DNA of 64,000 bases from an uncultured Porphyromonadaceae bacterium (GTDB taxonomy: Bacteria > Bacteroidota > Bacteroidia > Bacteroidales > Muribaculaceae): positions 62,001 to 126,000 of the forward strand of contig UQLO01000001.1 of the NCBI GenBank assembly GCA_900541865.1. The letters run 5' to 3'. A model generated the notes under the pieces. That model made no database searches. It was not told the DNA's origin and saw only the letters and a list, made by a program, of their open reading frames with translations. Shown here in pieces: positions 17,958 to 26,532 of the stretch; the stretch's first letter is position 1; each line of letters opens with the position of its first letter. The translations under genes were made by a program, and so were the position numbers.

Positions 17958-19046
17958 TTAGAGATATATTACGGGATTATTTTCCAACTGTGAGTTTTGA
18001 ACTGCAAAGTTAGGAAATTTTTCGCAAAGGAGCCGATAAAAAATCGTTTTTGCGCAATTTTCACTCTCAAAATGACCCACATCGTAGATTGCCATGCCTT
18101 CGCGGTGGTCGGCGAAGTCGTGGTAGCGCACATCGGCCGTCACGTAGGCGTCGGCTCCGGCGGCTATGGCCTCGCCGATAAACTCGCCTCCGGCGCCGCC
18201 GCAAAGCGCTATGCGACGCACGGTGCGGCCGGGCTCCGCTGCTCCCCGCGAGCTGCGTATGGCCGGCGTGCCGAAGGCGGCACGCAGTCTGTCGGGCAGT
18301 TCGGACATAGCCACCGGCGGCTCGAATTCGGCCACTACGCCCAAGCCGTAGCTCTCGGCGCGGTCGGCCAGAGATTCGACGCTTACAGTGAGCTTGAGCG
18401 GCGACGATGCCAAAGCGCGACGGATGCGCGGGGTGTGGATGGCCGGTACGGTAACCTCGACTCTGGTCAGGGGCGTATGCCCGATGGCAAAGGTCGGCAC
18501 GGCCTCGGCCGGCTTGGCTTCAGCGGCTATGGTGTCGCCCGCAACGGGCCACGACGTGGGCTGCAGACCCGACGGGTCGTCGAGGAGCATCAGCAGGACG
18601 TCGTCGGCGCTGTCGCGCGGGCATATCACCGTCACCTTCTCCATGCGTACCTCCGAAGGCACGAGCACGCCCAGCACGCGCGCGCCGAGCCGCTCGGCCA
18701 TGGCATGGCTGATGCCGCCACGGGTGCTGTCCAGACTGGTGTGGGCGCTGTAGACGGCCACACCGGCGCGTACGGCGGCTGCCACGGCGCGCTCCGACGG
18801 TGTCCGCCCCGTCAGGCTCTTGATGCCCTTGAAGATGAGCGGATGGTGCGATAGAACAAGATTGCAGCCCTTCTCGACGGCCTCGGCGATGACGGCCTCG
18901 GAGACGTCGACGCACAGGAGCACTCCGGTGCACTCGCCGCCGGCTTCCGGCGGGAGCGCGACCTGGAGCCCTGAGTTGTCCCAGCTTTCCTGAAGGCCGC
19001 GAGGCGCAAAGTCCTCGATGGCAGCTATGATGTGGCTGAGTTTCAT
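17958..19046 (-). CDS. Nif3-like dinuclear metal centre protein
   Basis: A 362-residue protein of the Nif3/YbgI/YqfO family. WDNSGLQV near the start, LSHHPLIF (metal-binding HH), SAHTSLDS and a C-terminal GGAGGEF followed by ADVRYHDFADH and VGHFESE supply the remaining ligands. A central insertion of about 100 residues (about 130-240) matches the longer, PII-like-domain-containing form. Family members form hexameric rings; suggested roles include GTP cyclohydrolase-like or metal-storage activity. ATG 19046 overlaps the aspS stop by four bases, so translation is coupled. Confidence 0.9.
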   Translation of the reverse strand: MKLSHIIAAIEDFAPRGLQESWDNSGLQVALPPEAGGECTGVLLCVDVSEAVIAEAVEKGCNLVLSHHPLIFKGIKSLTGRTPSERAVAAAVRAGVAVYSAHTSLDSTRGGISHAMAERLGARVLGVLVPSEVRMEKVTVICPRDSADDVLLMLLDDPSGLQPTSWPVAGDTIAAEAKPAEAVPTFAIGHTPLTRVEVTVPAIHTPRIRRALASSPLKLTVSVESLADRAESYGLGVVAEFEPPVAMSELPDRLRAAFGTPAIRSSRGAAEPGRTVRRIALCGGAGGEFIGEAIAAGADAYVTADVRYHDFADHREGMAIYDVGHFESENCAKTIFYRLLCEKFPNFAVQNSQLENNPVIYL

Positions 19047-20803
19047 TTATCTACGGGGCGTACTTCGAGATTGAGCTCGTCGAGCTGCTTCTGATCCAGA
19101 GCAGCGGGGGCATCGAGCATAACGTCGCGGCCGCTATTGTTCTTGGGGAAGGCGATGCAGTCGCGGATGCTGTCGAGGCCGGCGAAGAGGCTTACCCAGC
19201 GGTCGAGGCCATAGGCGAGGCCGCCGTGGGGCGGGGCGCCGTACTTGAAGGCGTTCATCAGGAAGCCGAACTGCTCCTGCGCCTTCTCGGGCGTGAAGCC
19301 GAGTATTTCGAACATCTTTGCCTGCAGCTCGCTGTTGTGGATACGAATGGAGCCGCCGCCGACTTCAACGCCGTTGATGACCATGTCGTAGGCATCGGCG
19401 CGAACAGAGGCGGGGTCGGTGTCGAGCATGGGTATATCCTCGTCCTTGGGGTGCGTGAAGGGATGGTGCATGGCCATGAGGCGCTGCTCCTCCTCGCTCC
19501 ACTCGAACATGGGGAAGTCGACAACCCACAGGCAGGCGAACTTATTCTTGTCGCGCAGACCCAGCTGACGGCCCATTTCGAGGCGGAGCTCGCAGAGCTG
19601 CTTGCGGGTCTTCATGGCGTCGTCGCCGCTGAGGATAAGTATGAGGTCGCCGGGCTTGGCGTTCATGGCCTTCGCCAGGGCCTGAAGGTCGTCCTGGCTG
19701 TAGAATTTGTCGACAGAGCTCTTAACCTTGCCGTCGGCCTCCACGCGGGCGTAGACCATGCCCTTTGCGCCGATTTGCGGACGCTTTACGTAGTCGGTCA
19801 GAGCGTCGAGCTGCTTACGGGTATAGGAGGCGGCGCCTTCGGCGCAGATGCCACCGATGTAGGCTGCGTTGTCGAACACGCTGAAGCCTTTGCCCTTGAG
19901 CACGTCCATCAGCTCTACAAAGCGCATACCGAAGCGGATATCGGGCTTGTCGGAGCCGTAGTACTTCATGGCGTCGGCCCACGGCATGCGGACGAAGGGC
20001 TCGGTGAGCTCTATGCCGCGTATTTCTTTGAAAAGATGCTTTGCCATGCCCTCGAAGAGCTCGATGACGTCGTTCTGGTCGATGAAGCTCATCTCGCAGT
20101 CTATCTGGGTGAATTCGGGCTGGCGGTCGGCGCGAAGGTCTTCGTCGCGGAAGCACTTCACTATCTGGAAGTAGCGGTCCATGCCGCTCACCATCAGCAG
20201 TTGTTTGAGCGTCTGGGGCGACTGGGGAAGGGCGTAGAACTGACCGGGGTTCATACGCGAGGGAACCACGAAGTCGCGGGCGCCCTCCGGGGTGGAGCCC
20301 ACCAGCATGGGTGTCTCGATTTCGAGGAAGCCCTTGCTGTCGAGATAGCGGCGCACCTCCATCGTCATGCGGTGGCGCAGCTCAAGGTTGCGGCGCACCG
20401 GCGTGCGGCGCAGGTCGAGATAGCGGTAGCGCATGCGGAGGTCGTCGCCGCCGTCGCTCTCGTCCTCGATGGTGAAGGGAGGCACTTCGCTGGGGTTGAG
20501 GATGGTGAGTGCGTCGGCAAGCACCTCAACGTCGCCGGTGGGCATGTTGGGGTTCTTGGCGGTGCGCTCCGAAACAACGCCCTGCACCTGCACCACGAAC
20601 TCGCGGCCGAGGTGGTTGGCGGCGTCGTTGAGGGCGGCGTCGTGCTCGTTGTTGAAAACTATCTGGGTTATACCGTAGCGGTCGCGGAGGTCGACAAAGG
20701 TCATGCCGCCCATCTTGCGTACGCGCTGCACCCAGCCGGCCAGAGTGACCTGTCGGCCGGCATCGGCGAGACGAAGCTCGCCGCAGGTGTTTGTTCTGAA
20801 CAT
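19043..20803 (-). CDS. aspS: Aspartyl-tRNA synthetase
   Basis: A 586-residue bacterial-type class II synthetase charging tRNA-Asp. The N-terminal OB-fold anticodon-binding domain (about 1-110) has VTLAGWVQRVRKMGGMTF. The catalytic core carries RYRYLDLRR (motif 1), FRDEDLRADRQPEFTQID (motif 2) and GLAYGLDRWV (motif 3). The bacterial GAD insertion is present in the middle (about 290-410). Length is normal. Confidence 0.95.
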   Translation of the reverse strand: MFRTNTCGELRLADAGRQVTLAGWVQRVRKMGGMTFVDLRDRYGITQIVFNNEHDAALNDAANHLGREFVVQVQGVVSERTAKNPNMPTGDVEVLADALTILNPSEVPPFTIEDESDGGDDLRMRYRYLDLRRTPVRRNLELRHRMTMEVRRYLDSKGFLEIETPMLVGSTPEGARDFVVPSRMNPGQFYALPQSPQTLKQLLMVSGMDRYFQIVKCFRDEDLRADRQPEFTQIDCEMSFIDQNDVIELFEGMAKHLFKEIRGIELTEPFVRMPWADAMKYYGSDKPDIRFGMRFVELMDVLKGKGFSVFDNAAYIGGICAEGAASYTRKQLDALTDYVKRPQIGAKGMVYARVEADGKVKSSVDKFYSQDDLQALAKAMNAKPGDLILILSGDDAMKTRKQLCELRLEMGRQLGLRDKNKFACLWVVDFPMFEWSEEEQRLMAMHHPFTHPKDEDIPMLDTDPASVRADAYDMVINGVEVGGGSIRIHNSELQAKMFEILGFTPEKAQEQFGFLMNAFKYGAPPHGGLAYGLDRWVSLFAGLDSIRDCIAFPKNNSGRDVMLDAPAALDQKQLDELNLEVRPVDK

Positions 20804-20831
20804 TTGGTGGTTATGCTGTTTTGTGTGGGCA

Positions 20832-20857
20832 CCCCGGGGCGCCGGGCCCCGGGGCGC
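20832..20857. repeat. GC-only inverted repeat upstream of aspS
   Basis: Two copies of CCCCGGGG (20832-20839 and 20847-20854) can pair with each other or self-pair, in the 74-base gap between the M3 peptidase stop and the aspS start. It may act as a terminator or attenuator; no T-tract follows on the minus strand. Confidence 0.45.
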
Positions 20858-20877
20858 TTTCTAAAGTTTAATATTTT

Positions 20878-23031
20878 TCAGAGTCCGGTGCGGGGAGTGA
20901 GGTCTATCTGCTGCTCCGGGGCAAGGCCGCGGTTGCGCAGCAGGGCATCTACCGTGGGAGCCTGGCCGCGGAACTTGATGTAGAGCTCCATGGGGTCTTC
21001 GGAGCCGCCTTTTTCGAGCACGTTCTCGCGGAAGCGGCGTGCTGTGGCGGGGTCGAAGATGCCGTTTTCCTTGAAGTACTCGAAGCCGTCGGTGTCGAGC
21101 ACCTCAGCCCAGAGGTAGGTGTAGTAGCCCGACGCATAGCCGTCGCTGCCGAACACGTGTTTGAAATAGGGCGCGCGGTAGCGGAAGGTAAGCTCGGCGG
21201 GCATGCCAAGCGCCGTGGCAACGCTGTCCTGGAAGGCGGCAACGTCGGTGTCGCCTTCGGGATGGAGCTTGCCGAACTGTAGGTCGAGAAGGGCTGCGCC
21301 GGCAAGCTCGGCCGTGGCAAAGCCCTGATTGTGGGTGGCGGCGGCCTGGAGGCGCTCTATGAGCTCGTCGGGGATAACCTCGCCGGTGCGCCAGTGGTGG
21401 GCATAGGTGCGCAGCAGCTCAGGCTCCATGGCCCAATGCTCGTGGATTTGCGAAGGAAGCTCCACGAAGTCGCGGTCGACGTTGGTACCGGCCTGGCTCT
21501 TGAGCGGGGCGCGCGAGAGCATGCCGTGCAGGCCGTGGCCGAACTCATGGAACATGGTCTCCACCTCGTCGAGGGTCAGCAGCGCGGGAGTGTCGGCGGT
21601 GGCGCGGCTGAAGTTGCCGACGTTGTAGATGATGGGGCGGCTCGATGTGCCGTCCTCGTTCTGCCAGGAGCCCTTGAACTCGCTCATCCACGCACCCTGG
21701 CGCTTCGACGGGCGAGAGAAATAGTCGGTCATAAACACTGCTATATGCTCGCCGGTAGCCGCATCCGTAACGTCGTAGACGGTCACTTCGGGATAATACT
21801 TGGGAGCATCGGGCATCTCGGTGAACTTGATGCCGTAGAGGCGCTCGGCCATGCCGAAGATGCCGTTGCGCACGGAGTCGACGGCGAAGTAGGCGCGTAC
21901 CTCATTCTCGTCGAGATTGAATTTCTTGCGGCGCACCTTCTCGGCGTAGTAGTAATAATCCCAGGGCTCTATGGTGATTCCGGCACCCTCGGCGTCGGCA
22001 ATGGCCTGCATCTCGGCAACTTCTTCGCGCACACGCTGCACGGCCGGACGCCAGATCTTCATAAGCAGCTCTTCGGCGGCTCCGACATTCTTGGCCATGA
22101 CGTTTTCGGTCATATAAGCTCCGAAGTCGGGATAGCCCAGCAGGCGCGCCTTGGCGGAGCGGGTCTTGAGGATTTCGTTGATAATGGGCAGGTTGTTGTA
22201 CTGGCCCGAAGATGCCAGCGAGGTGTAGCCCTGATATATTTTGCGGCGAAGCTCGCGGTTGTCGGCATACTGCAGCAGGGGCAGACGGCTCGGAGCGTGG
22301 AGGGTGAACACCCAGTGGTTCTCGCCCAGTCCGCGTGTGGTGGCCTCCTCGGCGGCTACGGCGATACTGCCCTCGGGCAGCCCCGACAGCTCGGAGGGGT
22401 CGTCGACAACCACGGCGAAGGCGTTGGTGGCGTTGAGTAGGTTTTTGTTGAATGTGAGGTAGAGCTCGCTCAGGCGGGTGTTGAGGGCCTTAAGCGAGTC
22501 CTTGGCGGCGGCATCGAGCAGGGCGCCCGAGCGCACGAAGTTCTTGTAGTAGTCCTCGACTGCCTTCTTCCGGTCGGGGCTCAGACCGAGGCTCTCGCGG
22601 CGGTCGTAAAGACTGCGGATGCGGTCGAACAATGCGTCGTTCATGCTCACCTCGTCGGAGAAACTGCTGTAGGCCGGATAGAAAGTCTCGGCGATTTCCA
22701 CCATTTCGGGCGACGAATTGCTCTCGTCCAGAGCGAAGAACACGTAGGCCACGCGCTCAAGGATTTCGCCGGCGCGCTCAAGCGGCATAATGGTGTTTTC
22801 GAAGGTCGGAGTGGCCGCATTTGCCGTGATTTCGGCAATCTGAGAGCGTTTCTGCTCTATGCCGGCGTTCAGCGCCGGTAGGTAGTCGGTGTACTCTATC
22901 CGCTCGAACGGAGGGATGGAATAAGGAGTGTCGTACGGCTCCAGAAAAGGATTCTGATGCATGGCGGGCTGTGCAAAGGCGGCGCAGGCGGTTATGGCGG
23001 CGGCGCCGATTGTCATGACTCTGTTTTTCAT
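20878..23031 (-). CDS. M3 family zinc metallopeptidase (Dcp-like)
   Basis: About 717 residues. A signal peptide (KNRVMTIGAAAITACAAFAQ) targets it out of the cytoplasm. The catalytic zinc motif is MFHEFGHGLHGML, with two H ligands and the catalytic E; the third ligand is an E in the following helix. The all-helical body and GVWMSE-like region (GAWMSEFKGSWQ) match dipeptidyl carboxypeptidase/oligopeptidase A. It likely trims periplasmic peptides. ATG 23031 is preferred over an ATG at 23055 because the signal peptide starts there. The upstream gap to 23200 holds nothing recognisable. Confidence 0.9.
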   Translation of the reverse strand: MKNRVMTIGAAAITACAAFAQPAMHQNPFLEPYDTPYSIPPFERIEYTDYLPALNAGIEQKRSQIAEITANAATPTFENTIMPLERAGEILERVAYVFFALDESNSSPEMVEIAETFYPAYSSFSDEVSMNDALFDRIRSLYDRRESLGLSPDRKKAVEDYYKNFVRSGALLDAAAKDSLKALNTRLSELYLTFNKNLLNATNAFAVVVDDPSELSGLPEGSIAVAAEEATTRGLGENHWVFTLHAPSRLPLLQYADNRELRRKIYQGYTSLASSGQYNNLPIINEILKTRSAKARLLGYPDFGAYMTENVMAKNVGAAEELLMKIWRPAVQRVREEVAEMQAIADAEGAGITIEPWDYYYYAEKVRRKKFNLDENEVRAYFAVDSVRNGIFGMAERLYGIKFTEMPDAPKYYPEVTVYDVTDAATGEHIAVFMTDYFSRPSKRQGAWMSEFKGSWQNEDGTSSRPIIYNVGNFSRATADTPALLTLDEVETMFHEFGHGLHGMLSRAPLKSQAGTNVDRDFVELPSQIHEHWAMEPELLRTYAHHWRTGEVIPDELIERLQAAATHNQGFATAELAGAALLDLQFGKLHPEGDTDVAAFQDSVATALGMPAELTFRYRAPYFKHVFGSDGYASGYYTYLWAEVLDTDGFEYFKENGIFDPATARRFRENVLEKGGSEDPMELYIKFRGQAPTVDALLRNRGLAPEQQIDLTPRTGL

Positions 23032-23199
23032 TGTGCTTTGACCGGGAGAGGGCATAGTTATAACTGCACAAAATTACAAATTTTACCTCAACCCGCAAAA
23101 TTTTTACCACAGCGAAGATCCGCATAGCCGCCTCAACGCCATGGGCCGGCCGCGAGAGGGTCGCGACTTTTCTATCCGGGGACGCACTATGCGCAGACG

Positions 23200-23233
23200 A
23201 AAAGCCGGCCGATGCTTCGCAGCAGCGGCCGGC
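23200..23233 (-). terminator. Terminator after the secreted repeat protein
   Basis: On the minus strand GCCGGCCG and CGGCCGGC arms (23233-23226 and 23211-23204) form an eight-pair stem followed by TTTT (23203-23200), 47 bases beyond the stop at 23280. Confidence 0.75.
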
Positions 23234-23279
23234 GGAATCAATGTTCTTGTATGCTATATTTTTGGTGTATAGCCGGTTT

Positions 23280-25184
23280 TTAGAGGGCCACCTTGGTGAC
23301 GGTGGTGCCGCAACGGCGGATGAAGATGCCGTTAGCGGGATTCTCAACGCGGATGCCCTGCAGGTTGTAGTACTCAACGGGGGCATTCTCGTCGTCTACC
23401 GTGATGCTGTCAACACCGGTCTGAGCGTTAGCCTGAGTGGTGACAGATATCTTGTCGACCTGAGAGTTGGAATCCGTGGTAAGCACCAGAGAAGTCACGT
23501 CAGAAGCAGCACGAAGTTGAGTGGACTCGGCTGTGGCAGGTTTCCAAACGCCATTGCTCAGCGAGCCAGTGCTGGCAGTGTAGTAAACCTTGTCACCCGT
23601 TAACACGACCTCGGTAAGCGAGCAACCTGCGGGTGCGGTGATTGTGATTGTACCACCTATATAGGTTCTTAACTGAGTGGAAGAGGAAGTTTTCCACCAA
23701 CGAGGTTTGCTGTCAGTTGTACCCTGTCCAAACTGCATCGTAACGCCGCCGTTGCTTAGTGTGACATCAATAAGATTGTTAGCATCGGTATTCACCTGGC
23801 TATTGGAGGCTGCAATCGTCTTGTTTGCGAGCTTGGCGAGGTCAGCGCTTGTAAAGTCGAAATCAACGGTTTCTGCAGCCGGACGCTCAACTACGGTGTA
23901 GGATGCGCTGCCATACTCGGACTCTACACCGTCGGCGTTGGTGCCGAAGGCTACTATATCACAAGTAGCGTCGACGGTAACTTTGGCGGTGTTGCCTTCA
24001 ACGGTCACTTCGTTGTTAGGCCCGACAGCATAGGTAATCGAAACAGCATTCTCGCAGGAGATGGTCACCTCGGTGCCGGCATAAACTTCGGAGCCGGATG
24101 CGGGGTTGAAAGTCACCTCGCCGCAAAGGGGAGCCGGTGCCATGGTATATTTGGCCGATGCTTCGACCGACTTGCCATCGGCGTTGTAAGCGACAACATG
24201 CAGGGTGCACTCCTCGTTGACGGTGTACGAGAAAGTGCCTTCGTTCACTTCCACAACATCAGAGAGGCTCTGGTCGGCAGCCTCGACGGTATACTCATAG
24301 CGGGTTGCGTTCTCGCAGCTAACCTCTACGGCTGTGCCTTTGGCAACTTCGCCGGCAGCCGGGTTGAACACGATTTCGCCGCACAGGGGAGCCTCTTTAA
24401 TGTTGATTTGGTAAGAAGCAGTCTGCTTTACAGCACCTTCGGCGTCGTAGGCCGATACCGAGACGATGGCTGCTTCTGTGGCAGTGTAGGCGTAGGTGTC
24501 GCCTTCAACATCGCCGGTAGTTGTTTCGGCGGTGGTAATCTCGTAGGCGATTTTGGCAGCGTTCTTGGCGGTGAAGGTTACCTCGGTGCCTTTCTCCACG
24601 GTGATTTCACCGCCAACAGCAGCAGGGCTGGTAGTGAAGGCCTCGACCTCGACGGGAGCAGCATCTCCGGGTGTATATTTGACGGTAATCGTCCAAACAT
24701 AGATGATATGTGCGCCGGTGTTGTTGGCGAAATCAACAACTATCTCGTTACCCACAAGATTAATGTCGCTGACAGTTATTTCTTGTGCGTTCAAATTGGT
24801 GTTGGATGAGGGGCTCGCGGTGCACGACATAGAAGCTTGGGAGGAAGCCTCAACGTCGTTTACTTTAATATTCCATTTATAAGAAGTGTCCTTCTTTCCG
24901 CCGTTGCATTTCAGCGTTACGCTGTTGATGGTTGCATTAGCCGGAATATTGGAATCGCTAAGTGTTAGAGTACCTGTGTAAGCGATGCCTTTTTTGCCAA
25001 GTGCCACGCCTTTGTAGCCGGCTGCAACATTCGTTGTCGGACTCGCGGTCCAAGTGCCCTCAGCACCACCTACGCCGGTTGTTACAATTTTGCTGGCGTA
25101 AGAGAGATTCCATGCAATGGTTTCCTCAGCGGCCCAGGCGGTGAGGGCCAGGACCATTGTGAATAGGAGTAGAAATCTTTTCAT
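23280..25184 (-). CDS. Secreted multi-domain protein with chitobiase-C-like repeats and sorting-like tail
   Basis: A 634-residue protein with a signal peptide (FLLLFTMVLALTAWAA). Residues about 25-195 form a beta-sandwich. Three related modules follow (about 198-435), each starting with APLCGE or a similar strand and containing a GTxVTxSCENA-like motif, as in chitobiase/hexosaminidase C-terminal-type domains. A second beta-rich region (about 440-590) precedes a C-terminal tail with VEYYNLQGIRVENPANGIF, a pattern seen on Bacteroidales surface proteins and reminiscent of type IX sorting domains. No catalytic site was recognised; a surface or carbohydrate-binding role is likely. Confidence 0.7.
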   Translation of the reverse strand: MKRFLLLFTMVLALTAWAAEETIAWNLSYASKIVTTGVGGAEGTWTASPTTNVAAGYKGVALGKKGIAYTGTLTLSDSNIPANATINSVTLKCNGGKKDTSYKWNIKVNDVEASSQASMSCTASPSSNTNLNAQEITVSDINLVGNEIVVDFANNTGAHIIYVWTITVKYTPGDAAPVEVEAFTTSPAAVGGEITVEKGTEVTFTAKNAAKIAYEITTAETTTGDVEGDTYAYTATEAAIVSVSAYDAEGAVKQTASYQINIKEAPLCGEIVFNPAAGEVAKGTAVEVSCENATRYEYTVEAADQSLSDVVEVNEGTFSYTVNEECTLHVVAYNADGKSVEASAKYTMAPAPLCGEVTFNPASGSEVYAGTEVTISCENAVSITYAVGPNNEVTVEGNTAKVTVDATCDIVAFGTNADGVESEYGSASYTVVERPAAETVDFDFTSADLAKLANKTIAASNSQVNTDANNLIDVTLSNGGVTMQFGQGTTDSKPRWWKTSSSTQLRTYIGGTITITAPAGCSLTEVVLTGDKVYYTASTGSLSNGVWKPATAESTQLRAASDVTSLVLTTDSNSQVDKISVTTQANAQTGVDSITVDDENAPVEYYNLQGIRVENPANGIFIRRCGTTVTKVAL

Positions 25185-25513
25185 AGATTTTACTGTTTGT
25201 GATTGATTGGGGTTATTATTTGCCTTTGCAGGCGTTGTTCCGATTTTTAGGCGGCTGTTGTCTCCCGACTGTCTGTCGTAGCCGGAAGTGGAGCGAGTTG
25301 GCTATTCTATGAGCCTCGAAGTGTAAGATTGTCTGCCGCATGGTGGAGACTTAGTTGTTTGTGCGTAAGGCTTTTGGAGTATGTTGCAGTACGATTGCCG
25401 CCCGCCTGCGGGCAGCGCACGAACGGCAATGCAAAATTACACAAAACTTAACAAATTACCCCCCCCAATTGCTAAATAACGTTAATATAACCTAACAAAT
25501 AAAAATCAAACCA
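25185..25513. other. Long 5' leader region, no gene
   Basis: A minus-strand TAATTTTG box at 25439-25432 lies about 248 bases before the start of the secreted-protein gene, implying a long leader if used. The leader contains a GC-rich dyad near 25393-25430. The stretch from 25440 to 25513 is A/T- and C-rich and holds no gene. Confidence 0.5.
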
Positions 25514-25607
25514 CCCCCAAGGAGGGCGAGCTTCCAGCTCGCAAGCCGCGAAAGGGGCCGCCCCCAAGGAGGGCGAGCTTCCAGCTCGCAAGCCGCGAAA
25601 GGGGCCG
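25514..25607. repeat. Perfect tandem duplication of a 47-bp unit
   Basis: Two identical 47-base copies (25514-25560 and 25561-25607). Each contains the palindrome GCGAGCTTCCAGCTCGC (stem GCGAGCT, three-base loop) plus a CCGCGAAAGGGGCCG tail. Related copies occur in the opposite orientation at 26190-26411. Confidence 0.9.
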
Positions 25608-25632
25608 CGAACGCATCTCCGCGAAAGAAACA

Positions 25633-26059
25633 GAACTCCGTAGGAGTTCAAGATAGTATCCAGGGGTGATAACCCCTGGATAGCTCATCCTCCTGAATAT
25701 CAGCGACCCTGTAGGGGTCGAACCTCGGCGAAAGGCGGCGCCCGGTGTTCGACCCCGACGGGGTCGCCTCTATTTGATATGTGATTCCTACCGTGGGTTG
25801 TCACCCACGGCTACTTTATTGAACCCTTACAGGGTTCTTATCCTTTCGCGACATTCGCCGCCATTATGGAGCCGGGATTTGAAATCCCGGCAACCCGCCG
25901 GTGCATTTTTCTTTCGCCGACACAGCAATCCAAAAGCAAACCGAAGAGAACGTAGAAACGCACGTAGAAAAGGGCGGCAACGCCGCCCCGTTTGATGTTA
26001 GCCGCCCGGATTCATCCGGCGGAATGGATTGAGCAAAAGAATTGTATCCCAACGGGATA
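25633..26059. repeat. Mosaic of distinct short palindromes
   Basis: A run of different near-perfect hairpins, mostly with three- to four-base loops: 25633-25649 (GAACTCC arms), 25657-25682 (TATCCAGGGGT arms), 25704-25720 (CGACCC), 25750-25766 (CGACCCC), 25791-25810 (CCGTGGGT), 25821-25837 (GAACCCT), 25871-25891 (GCCGGGATT), 25972-25988 (GGGCGGC) and 26045-26059 (TATCCC). No open frame here has a credible start or homology; the longest ones translate the repeats. Confidence 0.85.
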
Positions 26060-26123
26060 CCGCTCCGCGTACGCCTGACGCAACGATTGGACGCCGGCTC
26101 TCAAGCATTCCCTTCGGGATGGG

Positions 26124-26149
26124 GCGAGGGCTGAAGCCCTCGGTCCATA
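26124..26149 (-). repeat. TATGGA-lead palindrome
   Basis: On the minus strand TATGGAC precedes a palindrome with CGAGGGCT/AGCCCTCG arms. It belongs to the same family as elements at 25865, 26434, 26485 and 27398. Confidence 0.75.
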
Positions 26150-26433
26150 CGTTGGCGGCCCCTTTCGCGGCCCTTTTCGCGGCCCCTTTCGCGGCCCTTT
26201 CGCGGCTTGCGAGCTGGAAGCTCGCCCTCCTTGCTTGGCGGGCCCTTTCGCGGCCCTTTCGCGGCTTGCGAGCTGGAAGCTCGCCCTCCTTGCTTGGCGG
26301 CCCCTTTCGCGGCCCTTTCGCGGCTTGCGAGCTGGAAGCTTGCCCTCCTTGGTGGCGCCCTTTTCGCGGCCCTTTCGCGGCTTGCGAGCTGGTAGCTCGC
26401 CCTCCTTGGTGGCACCCCCTTTCGCGGCCCTTT
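26150..26433. repeat. Four-copy array of ~60-bp GC-rich repeats
   Basis: Four copies of a unit centred on GCGAGCTGGAAGCTCGC, at about 26207-26223, 26268-26284, 26327-26343 and 26383-26399. They are separated by variable runs of CCCTTTCGCGGC. Copy 3 has one arm mismatch (GCTTGC) and copy 4 a changed loop (GGT) with intact arms. The unit is the reverse complement of the 47-bp repeat at 25514. Confidence 0.85.
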
Positions 26434-26511
26434 CTGAAGCCCTCACTCCATATGTCGCCGCCAGAAAAATACCTTCTGCGGCCCGCGGGGATTGCAAATC
26501 CCCGCTCCATA
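26434..26511 (-). repeat. Half and full TATGGA-lead palindromes
   Basis: 26434-26452 reads on the minus strand as TATGGAGTGAGGGCTTCAG, one half of a palindrome. 26485-26511 reads as TATGGA followed by GCGGGGATT/AATCCCCGC arms with a TGC loop. The latter is nearly identical to the element at 27398-27424 but in inverse orientation. Confidence 0.8.
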
Positions 26512-26532
26512 ATCGGCCCCTTTCGCGGCCCT

